From NCBI RefSeq assembly GCF_029919115.1, contig NZ_CP123990.1:2232001-2296000 (forward strand): a DNA stretch of 64,000 nt. The letters are read 5' to 3'. The stretch is from Variovorax paradoxus (GTDB taxonomy: Bacteria; Pseudomonadota; Gammaproteobacteria; Burkholderiales; Burkholderiaceae_C). Below, one piece after another: positions 8,084-17,199 of this stretch; position 1 is the first letter of the stretch; the number at the start of each line of letters is the position of its first letter. The notes under the pieces are model-generated. The model made no database searches, was not told the DNA's origin, and saw only the letters and a list, made by a program, of their open reading frames with translations. A program made the position numbers and the translations under genes.

Positions 8084-8147
8084 TCCTTCGGCCTCCCCTC
8101 CCCTTCATTTTTCTCTTTCAATTTTTCCATCGAACCTAAGTAACGCC

Positions 8148-8960
8148 ATGGCCTATTTGCAGCCTTCCGAATTCGTCACCAAGATGGTGGACGCCGGTGA
8201 ATCCAAGATCTTCATGTCCACGCGGGACACGCTCATCCGCTCTTTCATGGCGGGTGCAATCCTGGCGCTGGCGGCCGTGTTTGCGGTCACCATCAACGTG
8301 CAGACCGGCTACTCGATCATCGGGGCCATCCTGTTTCCGGTCGGTTTCTGCATTCTTTACCTGCTCGGCTTCGACCTGCTGACCGGCGTGTTCGTGCTGA
8401 CGCCGCTCGCGCTCATCGACAAGCGCCCCGGCGTCACCGTTGCCGGCGTGCTGCGCAACTGGGGCCTTGTGTTCGTCGGCAATTTTCTCGGCGCGTTCAC
8501 AGTCGCCGTACTGATGGCCATCGTCTTCACCTTCGGCTTCACCAGCCCGCCCGACAAGGTCGGCCAGGTCATCGCCACCATCGGCGAGGCACGCACGCTG
8601 GGCTATTCCAACCATGGCGCCGCGGGCATGCTGACGCTCTTCGTGCGCGGCATGCTGTGCAACTGGATGGTGTCGACCGGCGTGGTGGGCGCGATGATCT
8701 CGACCTCGGTCTCCGGCAAGGTGATTGCCATGTGGATGCCGATCATGGTGTTCTTCTTCATGGTGTTCGAACACTCAGTGGTCAACATGTTCCTGTTTCC
8801 GTCGGCGCTGCTCATGGGCGGCAACTTCTCGATCATGGACTACATCATCTGGAACGAGATCCCCACCGTGCTCGGCAACCTCGTCGGCGGCCTGTCGTTC
8901 ACCGGGCTCACGCTGTACGCCACGCATGTGAGAACTGCGCCCAAGCGCGTGGCTCGCTGA
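8148..8960 (+). CDS. formate/nitrite transporter family channel (NirC-like)
   Basis: The 270-residue protein has six hydrophobic segments, as expected for the pentameric FNT channels of the inner membrane. Recognisable segments include GFDLLTGVFVLTPLAL, FVRGMLCNW and FEHSVVNMFLFP, the last matching the family HSxxNM region. Next to nirBD and cobA it most likely moves nitrite. FocA-type formate transport is the alternative and cannot be excluded by motif. The start ATG is 64 bases after cobA and has only a weak ribosome binding site. Confidence 0.9.
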   Translation: MAYLQPSEFVTKMVDAGESKIFMSTRDTLIRSFMAGAILALAAVFAVTINVQTGYSIIGAILFPVGFCILYLLGFDLLTGVFVLTPLALIDKRPGVTVAGVLRNWGLVFVGNFLGAFTVAVLMAIVFTFGFTSPPDKVGQVIATIGEARTLGYSNHGAAGMLTLFVRGMLCNWMVSTGVVGAMISTSVSGKVIAMWMPIMVFFFMVFEHSVVNMFLFPSALLMGGNFSIMDYIIWNEIPTVLGNLVGGLSFTGLTLYATHVRTAPKRVAR

Positions 8961-8984
8961 ACACGGCTTGACCGCTCACCGTCG

Positions 8985-10724
8985 GTGACGATGCGCTGCG
9001 CACTCGCGGTCTCCATCGGACAGCACTCCGACAAGGGACGCAAGGAAACCAACCAGGATTTCCACGGCGCCGCCCTGCCGGAGGGGCAAGTCCGCACCGC
9101 GAAGGGCGTGGCAATTGCCATTGCCGACGGCATCAGCAGCAGCGACGTGAGCCATGTGGCCAGCGAGTCGGCGGTCAGGAGCTTTCTGACCGACTACTAC
9201 TGCACCTCGGACGCATGGAGCGTGAGCCGCTCGGCACAACGCGTGCTCACGGCCGCCAATGCCTGGCTGCACGCGCAAACCCAGAATGGCGGCGGCCGTT
9301 TCGACAAGGACCGCGGCTATGTCTGCACCTTCAGCGCCCTGGTCCTCAAGTCGACCACCGCGCATGTTTTTCATGTGGGCGACACGCGCGTCTATCGCTG
9401 GCATGCACAGGCACTCGAGCAGCTGACGGAGGACCACCGCGTATCGGTGGGCGGCGGACAAAGCTATCTCGGCCGAGCCCTCGGCGTAGGGCCGCATGTG
9501 GAGATCGACTACCGCGCCGTTCCCATCGAGCAGGGAGACGTCTTCCTGCTGACCTCCGACGGGGTTCACGAGCATATCGACACCGCAGCCGTCAAGGCCG
9601 CACTCGATTCGAACCCCGGCGACCTGGATGCCGCAGCCCGCAGCATTGCCGAAGAAGCGTATCGCCGTGGCAGCCCGGACAACCTGACGGTGCAGATCGT
9701 CAGGGTCGACGCGCTGCCCGACGGCGACGTCAACGAACTGCAAGCACAGCGCACCGCATTGCAGCTGCCGCCCATGCTGGAGGCGCGCATGCGCTTCGAC
9801 GGCTACACCATCTTGCGCGACCTGCACCATAGCCATCGCAGCCACATCTACCTGGCCACCGACGACGACACCGGGCAACGCGTGGTGCTCAAGACCCCCT
9901 CGGTCGACCTGCAGAACGACGAGGCCCACCTGGACCGTTTTCTGCTCGAAGAATGGGTCGCGCGGCGCATCGACAGCGCCCACGTGCTCAAGCCGCACGC
10001 CAGCAACCGCAAGCGCAACTACCTCTACGTTGCGATGGAGTTCGTCGAAGGGCAGACGCTGGCGCAGTGGATGGTGGACAACCCGCGGCCAAGCCTCGAA
10101 TCGATGCGCGGCATCGTCGAGCAGCTTGCAAGAGGCCTGCAGGCTTTCCATCGCCTGGAGATGCTGCACCAGGACCTGCGGCCCGAGAACATCATGATCG
10201 ACCGCACGGGCACGGTGCGCATCATCGACTTTGGCTCCGCCTGGGTGGCCGGGCTGGGCGACAGCACGCTGACCGCACCCAACCAGATACTGGGCACGGT
10301 GCAATACACGGCGCCCGAATACTTTCTGGGCGAAGGCGGATCGGCGAGGTCGGACCTGTTCTCGCTGGCCGTCATCGTCTACCAGATGCTCACCGGACGC
10401 CTGCCCTACGGCGCGGAGGCTGCAAGAATCCGCACGCGGGCAGACCAGCGAAACCTGCAGTACCGGTCTGCGCTGGACACGCAGCCGGCCATTCCGGCCT
10501 GGATCGACGAAGTCCTGCGAAAGGCGCTCGCCCCCAACCCGCTCAAGCGCTACGAAGTGCTTTCAGAGTTTGTGCAAGATCTGCGGCAGCCTCATCCCGA
10601 CTTTTTGAACAGCCGCGGCACGCCGCTGGTCGAGAAGAACCCGGTGATCTTCTGGAAATGCATGACCCTGCTGCTGGGCATTGCGGTGGTCGTGCTGCTT
10701 GGGGTGCTCAGCCAGCGAGGCTGA
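8985..10724 (+). CDS. bifunctional PP2C-type phosphatase / Ser-Thr protein kinase, membrane anchored
   Basis: The first 245 residues or so are a PP2C phosphatase with its metal-binding aspartates in TNQDFHG, IADGISS, TSDGVHE and SPDNLTV. Residues 265-535 are a Hanks-type kinase: VVLK for the ATP-binding lysine, HQDLRPEN for the catalytic loop, DFGS for the metal site and YTAPEY for the substrate loop. A single membrane helix ends the protein (WKCMTLLLGIAVVVLLGVL). Opposing kinase and phosphatase activities in one chain suggest a self-limiting switch. A related protein lies beside nirB and nasA in Pseudomonas aeruginosa, so a role in nitrate/nitrite assimilation is likely, but the substrate is unknown. 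The start is GTG 8985 or ATG 8991. Confidence 0.92.
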   Translation: MTMRCALAVSIGQHSDKGRKETNQDFHGAALPEGQVRTAKGVAIAIADGISSSDVSHVASESAVRSFLTDYYCTSDAWSVSRSAQRVLTAANAWLHAQTQNGGGRFDKDRGYVCTFSALVLKSTTAHVFHVGDTRVYRWHAQALEQLTEDHRVSVGGGQSYLGRALGVGPHVEIDYRAVPIEQGDVFLLTSDGVHEHIDTAAVKAALDSNPGDLDAAARSIAEEAYRRGSPDNLTVQIVRVDALPDGDVNELQAQRTALQLPPMLEARMRFDGYTILRDLHHSHRSHIYLATDDDTGQRVVLKTPSVDLQNDEAHLDRFLLEEWVARRIDSAHVLKPHASNRKRNYLYVAMEFVEGQTLAQWMVDNPRPSLESMRGIVEQLARGLQAFHRLEMLHQDLRPENIMIDRTGTVRIIDFGSAWVAGLGDSTLTAPNQILGTVQYTAPEYFLGEGGSARSDLFSLAVIVYQMLTGRLPYGAEAARIRTRADQRNLQYRSALDTQPAIPAWIDEVLRKALAPNPLKRYEVLSEFVQDLRQPHPDFLNSRGTPLVEKNPVIFWKCMTLLLGIAVVVLLGVLSQRG

Positions 10725-10877
10725 ATGTTGATTTTCAGGAGAATCGAGCTTGCTTGCCTTTGGAGGCACAGCCCAAGAAGAACCAAAGATGGCGCAGCTT
10801 GGCTCGAACGCGAGGAGTCCCGTAGCGCGTGAGCGAGATCGAATGCAACGTCCGATTCGCGTCGATGGGTATCGCGG

Positions 10878-11762
10878 CTACAACGAGACATCGAACCGAC
10901 GGCGGAACTCGCCTGGGGTGCATCCTTCAATGCTGCGAAAGAACTTGGTGAAGTTGGTCGCCTCGTCGAAACCAAGCCGCTGTGCGACGGCGGAAATAGG
11001 CATCTCCGTGTGCACGAGAAGGCGCTTGGCTTCCAGCGCAAGGCGCGAAGCGATAAAGGCCTTTGCACCGACGCCAGCCACCGCACTGCAGATGCGTGTG
11101 AGAGTCTTCTCGGAACATCCCATGGCATGTGCGTAGCGTGAAACGTGATGCCACTGATGCATCTTCGCGTCCAAAAGCCGTTTGAAAAGACGAAAGCGCT
11201 CCGGCGCGTCGGCCGACGCTCCGGCAGGCGGCTTTTGCTCGGCGTGAAAGATGTGCAGTCGCACCACGAGCGTTGCCAGTTCACTCTGGAGCAGCCAGTT
11301 CAGCAGCGGTTGCCGGGCTTCGAGCGTGCACTCCTCCTCGAGCCGCGCGAGCGTGTCGGCCAAGAACCGCCCCGTCGACCGGTCGAGGCGCAGATGGCCA
11401 GGAAGCGCATCGAGCAGTTCAGGCATCTGGAGGCGTTCCTCGCCTTGCGAAGCCTGCAGCAGTTCGGGTCGGAACAGCAGGAGGTTTGCATCCCAACGGC
11501 TTCCCGGGCCGAAGCGGTGGACTTGTCCGGGCCGGATGGTGAGCAGCGATCCGGCGCCGCACTCGATGTGACTGAAGTCCACCACGGCGTGACATCTTCC
11601 GCGTTTGACGTGCACGAACATGTGAAAGTCGTAGCGGTGGTGACGCTGTAGGTGGGCTCGGGACACCCTTCGTCTCAAGTCCGCCATCGAAAAGACCTCG
11701 AGATCCAGCGCACTCTCGGCCGAGGGCCGATATTGCACCCGCTCGATGTCGATGGGTCTCAT
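10878..11762 (-). CDS. AraC family transcriptional regulator
   Basis: The C-terminal third has two helix-turn-helix units ending in ISAVAQRLGFDEATNFTKFFRSIEGCTPGEFRRRF, quoted here as ISAVAQRLGFDEATNF and CTPGEFRRRF, typical of AraC/XylS proteins. The N-terminal part (residues 20-120) resembles a cupin effector domain. I chose the ATG at 11762 (MRPIDIERV), giving 294 residues. ATGs at 11774 and 11801 are alternatives, and the frame is open to 11930. It is divergent from the SnoaL-like gene at 11918, which it may control. It converges on the phosphatase-kinase gene with about 150 bases between. Confidence 0.82.
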   Translation of the reverse strand: MRPIDIERVQYRPSAESALDLEVFSMADLRRRVSRAHLQRHHRYDFHMFVHVKRGRCHAVVDFSHIECGAGSLLTIRPGQVHRFGPGSRWDANLLLFRPELLQASQGEERLQMPELLDALPGHLRLDRSTGRFLADTLARLEEECTLEARQPLLNWLLQSELATLVVRLHIFHAEQKPPAGASADAPERFRLFKRLLDAKMHQWHHVSRYAHAMGCSEKTLTRICSAVAGVGAKAFIASRLALEAKRLLVHTEMPISAVAQRLGFDEATNFTKFFRSIEGCTPGEFRRRFDVSL

Positions 11763-11917
11763 TCCGCGCGGCATCGACCCATTGTGTCCGAAATTCACCA
11801 TTCGGCAACCGACTTCGATCGTGTCGAACACGCCGGCAAATCGAACAATATGGAAACACGGCACCGGGCGGCCACCATGCCCTGTGTCCCATCCAGATAG
11901 CCAGCCCCAGGCGACAG

Positions 11918-12334
11918 ATGCAAACCGCAAACCGACAGTTCATGGCTCGCTTCGTGGAGTTCATCAACACCGCGGACCCGCGGCTCGCCACAGAGTTGGT
12001 TTCTCCTGACGCCGTGTTTCACGTTCCGGGGCGGGCCGACCCCGTGCACGGGCCACAAGGCTACCTGGAGATCATCGGGATGATGCGTGGCGGATTCCCC
12101 GACATCCAATGGACTCTTGAGGAAACCGTCATCGAAGGTGAAGTCATCGCGGCGCGATTCACGATGCGCGGGACGCACCGCGGAGCCTTCTTCGGCGTGC
12201 CTCGCACCGGCAAGACGATTGCCGTGCAGGCGCTGAACATCTATCGGCTCGCGACTGGGAAAATCGTCTCCGAAGTGGGGCAACCGGACCTGCTCGGACT
12301 GATGCAGCAGATCGGGGCGTTGCCGCGCTCCTGA
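11918..12334 (+). CDS. SnoaL-like / ester cyclase family protein
   Basis: This 138-residue protein has the NTF2-like cone fold pattern of SnoaL proteins: an N-terminal helix (FMARFVEFINTADP), then DAVFHVPG, the GYLEIIGMMRGGFPDIQW segment and VIAARFTMRGTHRG. Relatives include polyketide cyclases and many proteins of unknown activity found in environmental bacteria. No catalytic claim can be made beyond the fold. The start ATG lies 155 bases from the divergent AraC gene, which suggests regulation by that protein. Confidence 0.78.
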   Translation: MQTANRQFMARFVEFINTADPRLATELVSPDAVFHVPGRADPVHGPQGYLEIIGMMRGGFPDIQWTLEETVIEGEVIAARFTMRGTHRGAFFGVPRTGKTIAVQALNIYRLATGKIVSEVGQPDLLGLMQQIGALPRS

Positions 12335-12375
12335 GGCCCGATGCAACAGCTGTCCAACCTGATCGCGTCCACCGA

Positions 12376-13628
12376 TCAATTCGATGTAGAACGCCGGTCA
12401 TTCCGCTTGCCAACGAGTTCGAGGAGGCCATCTACAACGGGTCCCCAAAGGCTTGTCAAGGAAAGGATGTGATGGCCGTCTTGCCGCGGCGATGTTTCGA
12501 GCACATGGAACTGCCCCTGACCGCCAGCGACTTCGAAGGCGTGAAAGTTCTTGCGGCTATGAGCAACGCTATAGAAGGGATCGTTTTCCGCATACAGCCA
12601 CACGGTAGGCCCGGGAAACCTTGCTCCCCTCCTGGCGATCACGGGATTGATCATCTCGGATGCGGGCCCATGTTCATCAACCCAGCCGCCCACGAAATTG
12701 AGCACGCCGCCAAAGAGATCGGGTCGTATCCCGGCAAATGCCAACGCAAGGAAGCCCCCTCGAGAATGCCCACCTATCAGCAGGTTTTCATGGTCCACGT
12801 CAGGTCTCGCAAGCAGGTGATCGACAACGCACGCCACGTCTAGCAGCGCGTGCTCGAAGCCCGGAAGAGCGTATCGAGGATCGTCAGAGTACTGCGACCG
12901 ATCTGGTTCGAAGCCCTCGTCGTAAAGACCGTTCGACTTTCCGCGTCCGCGTCGCTGTGGGAACACGACCATCCAGCCACGGTCAGTAAAGTGCTTCGCC
13001 AGTGCCGGACTGGTCACCGTGCTGGTAAACAGCGACGGATCATTTCCAATCCCCGTCGAACCGTGATTGAACACCAGTGTCGGGAAAGGACCCGGCCCCG
13101 CCGGTTTGAACGTCACCATCTCGAGCGTGATCTGCTCCCCATGTTCGAATGCTCCGGTGGCCACACGTTCGATGGTGCGTTGTCCTTCGACACTCAGCTG
13201 CGAGAGGACCCCAGCTATCCAGCGGCCGTCGGGCTCGCGCCACACAAGTTCGACAACACGCGGATTTCTCAGCCTGAACTGCAGGCTTGCCCCGTTCGTC
13301 AGGCGACCTCGCAGCTCGCTTTCGTGAATCCGAGCAATCACACGTTCGCTAAAGACATCCTGCCCATCAGACGCACGCACGCAAACGATCGTGGCATCGT
13401 GCAGGGAGAGTTTCTCGACTATCAGCTTGACGTCGTAGGGCCGCCCCTGACCGCCCATCCGGACCATTCCCCGGACCAAGCTGAGACTGAGACCGGCAGG
13501 TCGCTCGACGGCTTCACGACGACGAGGTCTTGCGGCACGGCCGCAGCAACTGTGCTCTCCGAGGCTTCCGGCTCCAAAGCACTCATGAATTCGGGCCAGC
13601 TTGTCGAACTCTCTTGGTCGGTGGTCAT
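12376..13628 (-). CDS. alpha/beta hydrolase (dienelactone hydrolase-like), probable single-base frameshift
   Basis: The catalytic part is clear: oxyanion region NHGSTG, nucleophile elbow GHSRGG, acid in YAENDPFY and histidine in QDGHHI. An N-terminal beta domain (DVKLIVEKLSLHDATIV) precedes it. The frame containing these residues is open further upstream, but its residues there look random. In the neighbouring frame an ATG at 13628 gives a sensible protein ending in WSGEWSGW. Inserting one base in the G-run at 13454-13456 (plus strand CCC) joins this to GGQGRPYDVK, giving about 417 residues. Either the gene is frameshifted, or the sequence has lost a G, or a shorter protein starts within the hydrolase frame. 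It is codirectional with the tautomerase gene upstream. Confidence 0.62.
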
Positions 13629-13762
13629 GCTCTATTGTCCGCCGGGGCTGAGCTATCGAACGGCGCTGTCGATCGGGGGCGTGGGGCCGGCTGTAGCCGG
13701 TCCCGCTGCCGCCGCGGACGGGCCCTTTGCAGAGATGGCGCCGGCCCGAGAGCAGCCGTTCC

Positions 13763-14140
13763 TCAGGCAAATTGCGCCAACCCATGCCCGACGGACCAGT
13801 TCTCTTTGGGGGCATCAGCAATGGTCACGAACACATCCTCCGGGCGTATCCCCGGACTCTCCGCCAGCAGCTGCGCGGTGCGCTGGAACAGTACCTTCTT
13901 CTGCTCGGCGGTGCGTGTGTTGAAAACGGTGATTTGGACGTAAAGGAGATCGTCGCTGCGCGCGACTCCAAAGGCGCCTCCGTATCGAAAGTTGGAGGGG
14001 TCGTGCTCGGTGATCGTCATGAACTGATCATCTTGCGGCACGTTCAATGTGTCACGCAGGGCGCGATAGAGACTATCGAAGATCGCCTGCCGGTAAGCCT
14101 CTGGCTTTCCTGCGCGCATCGAGATGTGAATGAGGGGCAT
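13763..14140 (-). CDS. tautomerase family protein
   Basis: The start at 14140 gives MPLIHISMRAGK, with proline straight after the methionine. After methionine removal that proline is the catalytic base of the 4-oxalocrotonate tautomerase superfamily; the open frame extends five codons further upstream, which would bury it. At 125 residues this is the two-module-length type (Tautomerase_2) with VQITVFNTRTAEQK and GIRPEDVFVTI. It should interconvert keto and enol forms of small oxo acids. It is divergent from the LysR gene at 14223, with a palindromic spacer, and is followed by the alpha/beta hydrolase, possibly as a small catabolic operon. Confidence 0.85.
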   Translation of the reverse strand: MPLIHISMRAGKPEAYRQAIFDSLYRALRDTLNVPQDDQFMTITEHDPSNFRYGGAFGVARSDDLLYVQITVFNTRTAEQKKVLFQRTAQLLAESPGIRPEDVFVTIADAPKENWSVGHGLAQFA

Positions 14141-14190
14141 CGCTACTCCGGTCATGCTGGAACAACGGATGTTATGTATTCTGATTTGCT

Positions 14191-14208
14191 ATTGATACTT
14201 ATCTCAAT
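14191..14208. promoter_or_regulatory. candidate LysR-type operator
   Basis: ATTGA-N8-TCAAT is a perfect five-base inverted repeat with the T-N11-A form typical of LysR boxes. It lies 15 bases before the LysR start, in an AT-rich divergent spacer opposite the tautomerase gene. Confidence 0.5.
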
Positions 14209-14222
14209 AACAATCTTTTGTC

Positions 14223-15080
14223 ATGATTGATCGCGCTCTGGATCTCGACGCTGTTCAGGCTTTCGTTCGCATCGCTGAATTGGGCAGCTTCACGCGCGCT
14301 GCCGAAGTCATGCAGACCACGCAGGCAGGAATCAGCCAAAAACTGAAACGCCTTGAAGACAGGTTGGGCTGCCGGCTTCTGGAGCGGACACCCCGGCACG
14401 TGGAGCTGTCCGCGCGAGGAGTCGCCTTCTTTGCACATGCCCGAGAACTCCTGGCGGTCCACGATCGCGCGTTGCTGGCCTTTGCGAGCGCCCGCCAGCG
14501 ACTGACCATCGGTATCAGCGATCACGTGGCGGGACCGGAGTTGCCCGCGCTGATCGCCCGCATGAACGCGCAAGACTCGCAGTTGCTGATCGATATTCGG
14601 ATCGGCTCGTCGGGCGATCTGCTCCAGAGCTTCGATCGACGGGAACTCGATACTGTCATCGTCCGGTTGCATGCCGGACGGACCGACGGAGAGCTTCTGG
14701 CAGAGGAGCGCTTCGGTTGGTTCGCTGCGGCGGACTGGCAGCACCGCGATGGTGAGCCACTGCCGCTTGCCACGATGGCGGAGCCCTGCGGGGTGCGCGC
14801 GTTGGCGGGGCAGCTCCTGGATACGGCCCGCATCCCGTGGACCGAGGTTTTTGTGGGGGGCGGCGTCGCAGCCGTCGCGGCGGCGGTTATGGCCGGACTT
14901 GGGATCGCGGCGCTAGCGCCGCGCATGCTGCCCTTGGGCTGCGTCGACGTAGGCTCCAAACTAGGTCTACCCGAGTTGCCGCGATTGCCTGTTCTGCTGC
15001 ACTCCAGGGTCCGGGAGGGCCGGCCGCGGAACGCCGTGGACGCACTTTCTGCTGCGTTCAGGAACGTGGCGAGAAACTGA
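14223..15080 (+). CDS. LysR family transcriptional regulator
   Basis: This is a 285-residue LysR protein. The winged helix-turn-helix covers residues 8-67 (FVRIAELGSFTRAAEVM, ISQKLKRLEDRLG), followed by a periplasmic-binding-protein-like effector domain to the end. It is divergent from the tautomerase and hydrolase genes and most likely controls them, as is usual for LysR genes. The spacer contains a matching palindrome. Confidence 0.92.
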   Translation: MIDRALDLDAVQAFVRIAELGSFTRAAEVMQTTQAGISQKLKRLEDRLGCRLLERTPRHVELSARGVAFFAHARELLAVHDRALLAFASARQRLTIGISDHVAGPELPALIARMNAQDSQLLIDIRIGSSGDLLQSFDRRELDTVIVRLHAGRTDGELLAEERFGWFAAADWQHRDGEPLPLATMAEPCGVRALAGQLLDTARIPWTEVFVGGGVAAVAAAVMAGLGIAALAPRMLPLGCVDVGSKLGLPELPRLPVLLHSRVREGRPRNAVDALSAAFRNVARN

Positions 15081-15268
15081 TCCATGCGCCAATTTCGGCA
15101 AGGCAATGACAACCGGCGGGCCGAACCCGACATGTTTTATGATCCCCCCGCGTGCAAGACGCGCCCGGGCCCGCGGGAAGGGTTGAACCCACTTGCCTCC
15201 ATCTCCTGTTCACGCCTTTTGTGCAGCCGACATTGCGGGTCATCGGCACTTGATGCACGGAGGTGTCC

Positions 15269-16930
15269 ATGAAGCGCATTCCCCCTCGGCCCGACGTCGG
15301 CCAACTGAAGAAACAGGCCAAAGAGTTGCTCACTCTTTATCGTCGCGGGGATCCCGCAGCGATGCGCCGATTTCGCGAATTTCTGCCTGCGGCTCGCAGC
15401 AAGCAAGACAAAGACCTGCTCGCGATGTCCTTGCGCCTGCACGACGCACAGTCGTGCCTGGCGCGCGAGCACGGCTTTCCCTCCTGGGCCGACCTGCAGC
15501 TTTTCGTCCATGCGCGCCGCGCGCTCGCCGACGATCCGAACTTGGCGGTGCGCCGATGGCTGACCCTGGTCTATGCCGGCGACGTCGCTGGCGGCAACAA
15601 CGCCCATCGGCCCGCTGTGGCCGAACGGTTGCTCACCGAGAACCCCACGCTGGCGGGGGACGATCCCTACCTGGCTTGTGCCGTCGGGGACGAGGCCGGC
15701 CTGCGTCGCGCGACGCTGCACGATCCCGCATGGGTCCACCGCGAGGGTGGGCCGTTGCGGCTGCCTCCCCTGGTGGCAGTAACGCATTCAGGACTGGCGC
15801 GCCGGCCGGGCTTTCGAGAGCGGTTGCGTGATTGCGCGAGTTTCCTGCTGGCCGCCGGCGCGTCGCCCAGCCAGTCCGTCGGCAACCGCTGGCCTCCGGC
15901 TTCGCTCGAGGCGCCTTCGGCCACCGAGCGGCTGTCGGCGCTCTACGGCGCCGCGGGCAAGGCCTTCGATCCGGAACTGACCCGGCTTCTGCTCGAGGCC
16001 GGTGCCGATCCGAACGACGGCGAGTCTCTCTACCACTCCCTCGAGGCACCCGCATGCACCAAGCTCCTGCTCGATGCGGGCGCGAGGATTGCCGGTTCGA
16101 ACGCGATGTATCGCGCGCTCGATCTCGACGACGCCAGCGCATTGCAAGTGCTGCTCGATCACGGTGGCGATCCCAACGAGCCGCCGCAGGGTCCGCCGGC
16201 ATCCGATTGGGGATCGCCGCTGCTGTGGGCGATCCGCCGACGCCGCTCGCTGGTCCATTTCCAAGCCCTGCTTGCGGCCGGTGCAAGGGCGAACGCGCGC
16301 ACACCCGACGGCGTTTCGGCCCACACGCTGGCGCTTCGCTTCGGGCAAGTCGAGGTTGCTGAACTGCTGGAGCGTGCAGGCGCCGGCCGTGAGCCGCTCG
16401 CCGCGGATGAAGCCTTCGCGGCCGCCTGCGCACGCGGCGACGCGGAATCGGCACGCGCAATTCAGCAGGCCCACCCAGGCCTGATCGACACACTCGACGA
16501 TGCCCGGTTGCGCATGCTCCCCGAACTCGCTGCGCAGGGGTGCGTCGCCGCCGTCAAGGTGATGGCGACGTGCGGTTGGCCGCTGGAGATCCGCGGTGGC
16601 GACATCGACGCCTCAGCGCTCAACCACGCTGTTTTTCGTGGTGATGCAGCCCTCACGCGCTTTCTGTTGGAGCGTGGCGCCGATTGGCGGACGCTGCACG
16701 GGTTCGACGACAACGTCTGCGGCACCCTGTCCTGGGCATCGCTCAACCAACCGATCGAAGGGGGGGACTGGGTTGGCTGCGCAGAGGCTTTGTGCGCACA
16801 TGGCCTGCCGCCTGTGCGGCCGGACCCGAACGGCTCGGACATCGTCCTGATCGGAGAGGGGCGCTATCGATTCGCGGACGACGTCACGGATGCGCTGCTC
16901 GCCGCCGCCGCTGCCCGGCAGGAGCCCTGA
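15269..16930 (+). CDS. ankyrin repeat protein
   Basis: The 553-residue protein starts at an ATG preceded by GGAGG. Residues 1-75 form a conserved, non-ankyrin N-terminal region (RPDVGQLKKQAKELL, LAREHGFPSWADLQLF) seen in other bacterial ankyrin proteins. About eight ankyrin-like repeats follow, for example DPELTRLLLEAGADPND, ASALQVLLDHGGDPNE and AALTRFLLERGADW. No signal peptide or membrane helix is visible, so it is probably cytoplasmic and protein-binding. The partner is unknown. It stands alone on its strand. Confidence 0.88.
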   Translation: MKRIPPRPDVGQLKKQAKELLTLYRRGDPAAMRRFREFLPAARSKQDKDLLAMSLRLHDAQSCLAREHGFPSWADLQLFVHARRALADDPNLAVRRWLTLVYAGDVAGGNNAHRPAVAERLLTENPTLAGDDPYLACAVGDEAGLRRATLHDPAWVHREGGPLRLPPLVAVTHSGLARRPGFRERLRDCASFLLAAGASPSQSVGNRWPPASLEAPSATERLSALYGAAGKAFDPELTRLLLEAGADPNDGESLYHSLEAPACTKLLLDAGARIAGSNAMYRALDLDDASALQVLLDHGGDPNEPPQGPPASDWGSPLLWAIRRRRSLVHFQALLAAGARANARTPDGVSAHTLALRFGQVEVAELLERAGAGREPLAADEAFAAACARGDAESARAIQQAHPGLIDTLDDARLRMLPELAAQGCVAAVKVMATCGWPLEIRGGDIDASALNHAVFRGDAALTRFLLERGADWRTLHGFDDNVCGTLSWASLNQPIEGGDWVGCAEALCAHGLPPVRPDPNGSDIVLIGEGRYRFADDVTDALLAAAAARQEP

Positions 16931-17170
16931 GTCGGAGAATCTGGGCCGTCGTAACGAACCGTCTCTTGTCTCGCCGTGCCAAGTGGCGTCCTCCCGTTCT
17001 TCCTTGACAGTGCCGGACATGACGATGCGAGGAAAATTTCAGCGCAACGGTCCGGGAACTCAGCAAAGCCCGGCCAGGGTATCTGGCTCCATCGTGTTTG
17101 AGATCAGGGCGCCTTCGAGGTCGAGAGCAAGGACGTAGCTGTTCGACAACGAACAGCCCCGCCGAACCAC

Positions 17171-17186
17171 GCGGGCGTCGGCCCGC
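17171..17186. terminator. GC hairpin downstream of the lectin-like gene
   Basis: GCGGGC-GTCG-GCCCGC is a perfect six-pair stem with a four-base loop, 14 bases beyond the stop of the minus-strand gene that ends at 17200. There is no T-run, so it may only stall polymerase or protect the transcript end. The rest of 16931-17199 shows no gene. Confidence 0.35.
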
Positions 17187-17199
17187 CTATTAGCCAAAC

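Noticed and set aside
13763..13821. N-terminal extension of the alpha/beta hydrolase into the tautomerase gene
   Set aside because: It overlaps the well-supported tautomerase and its residues do not resemble a protein domain.
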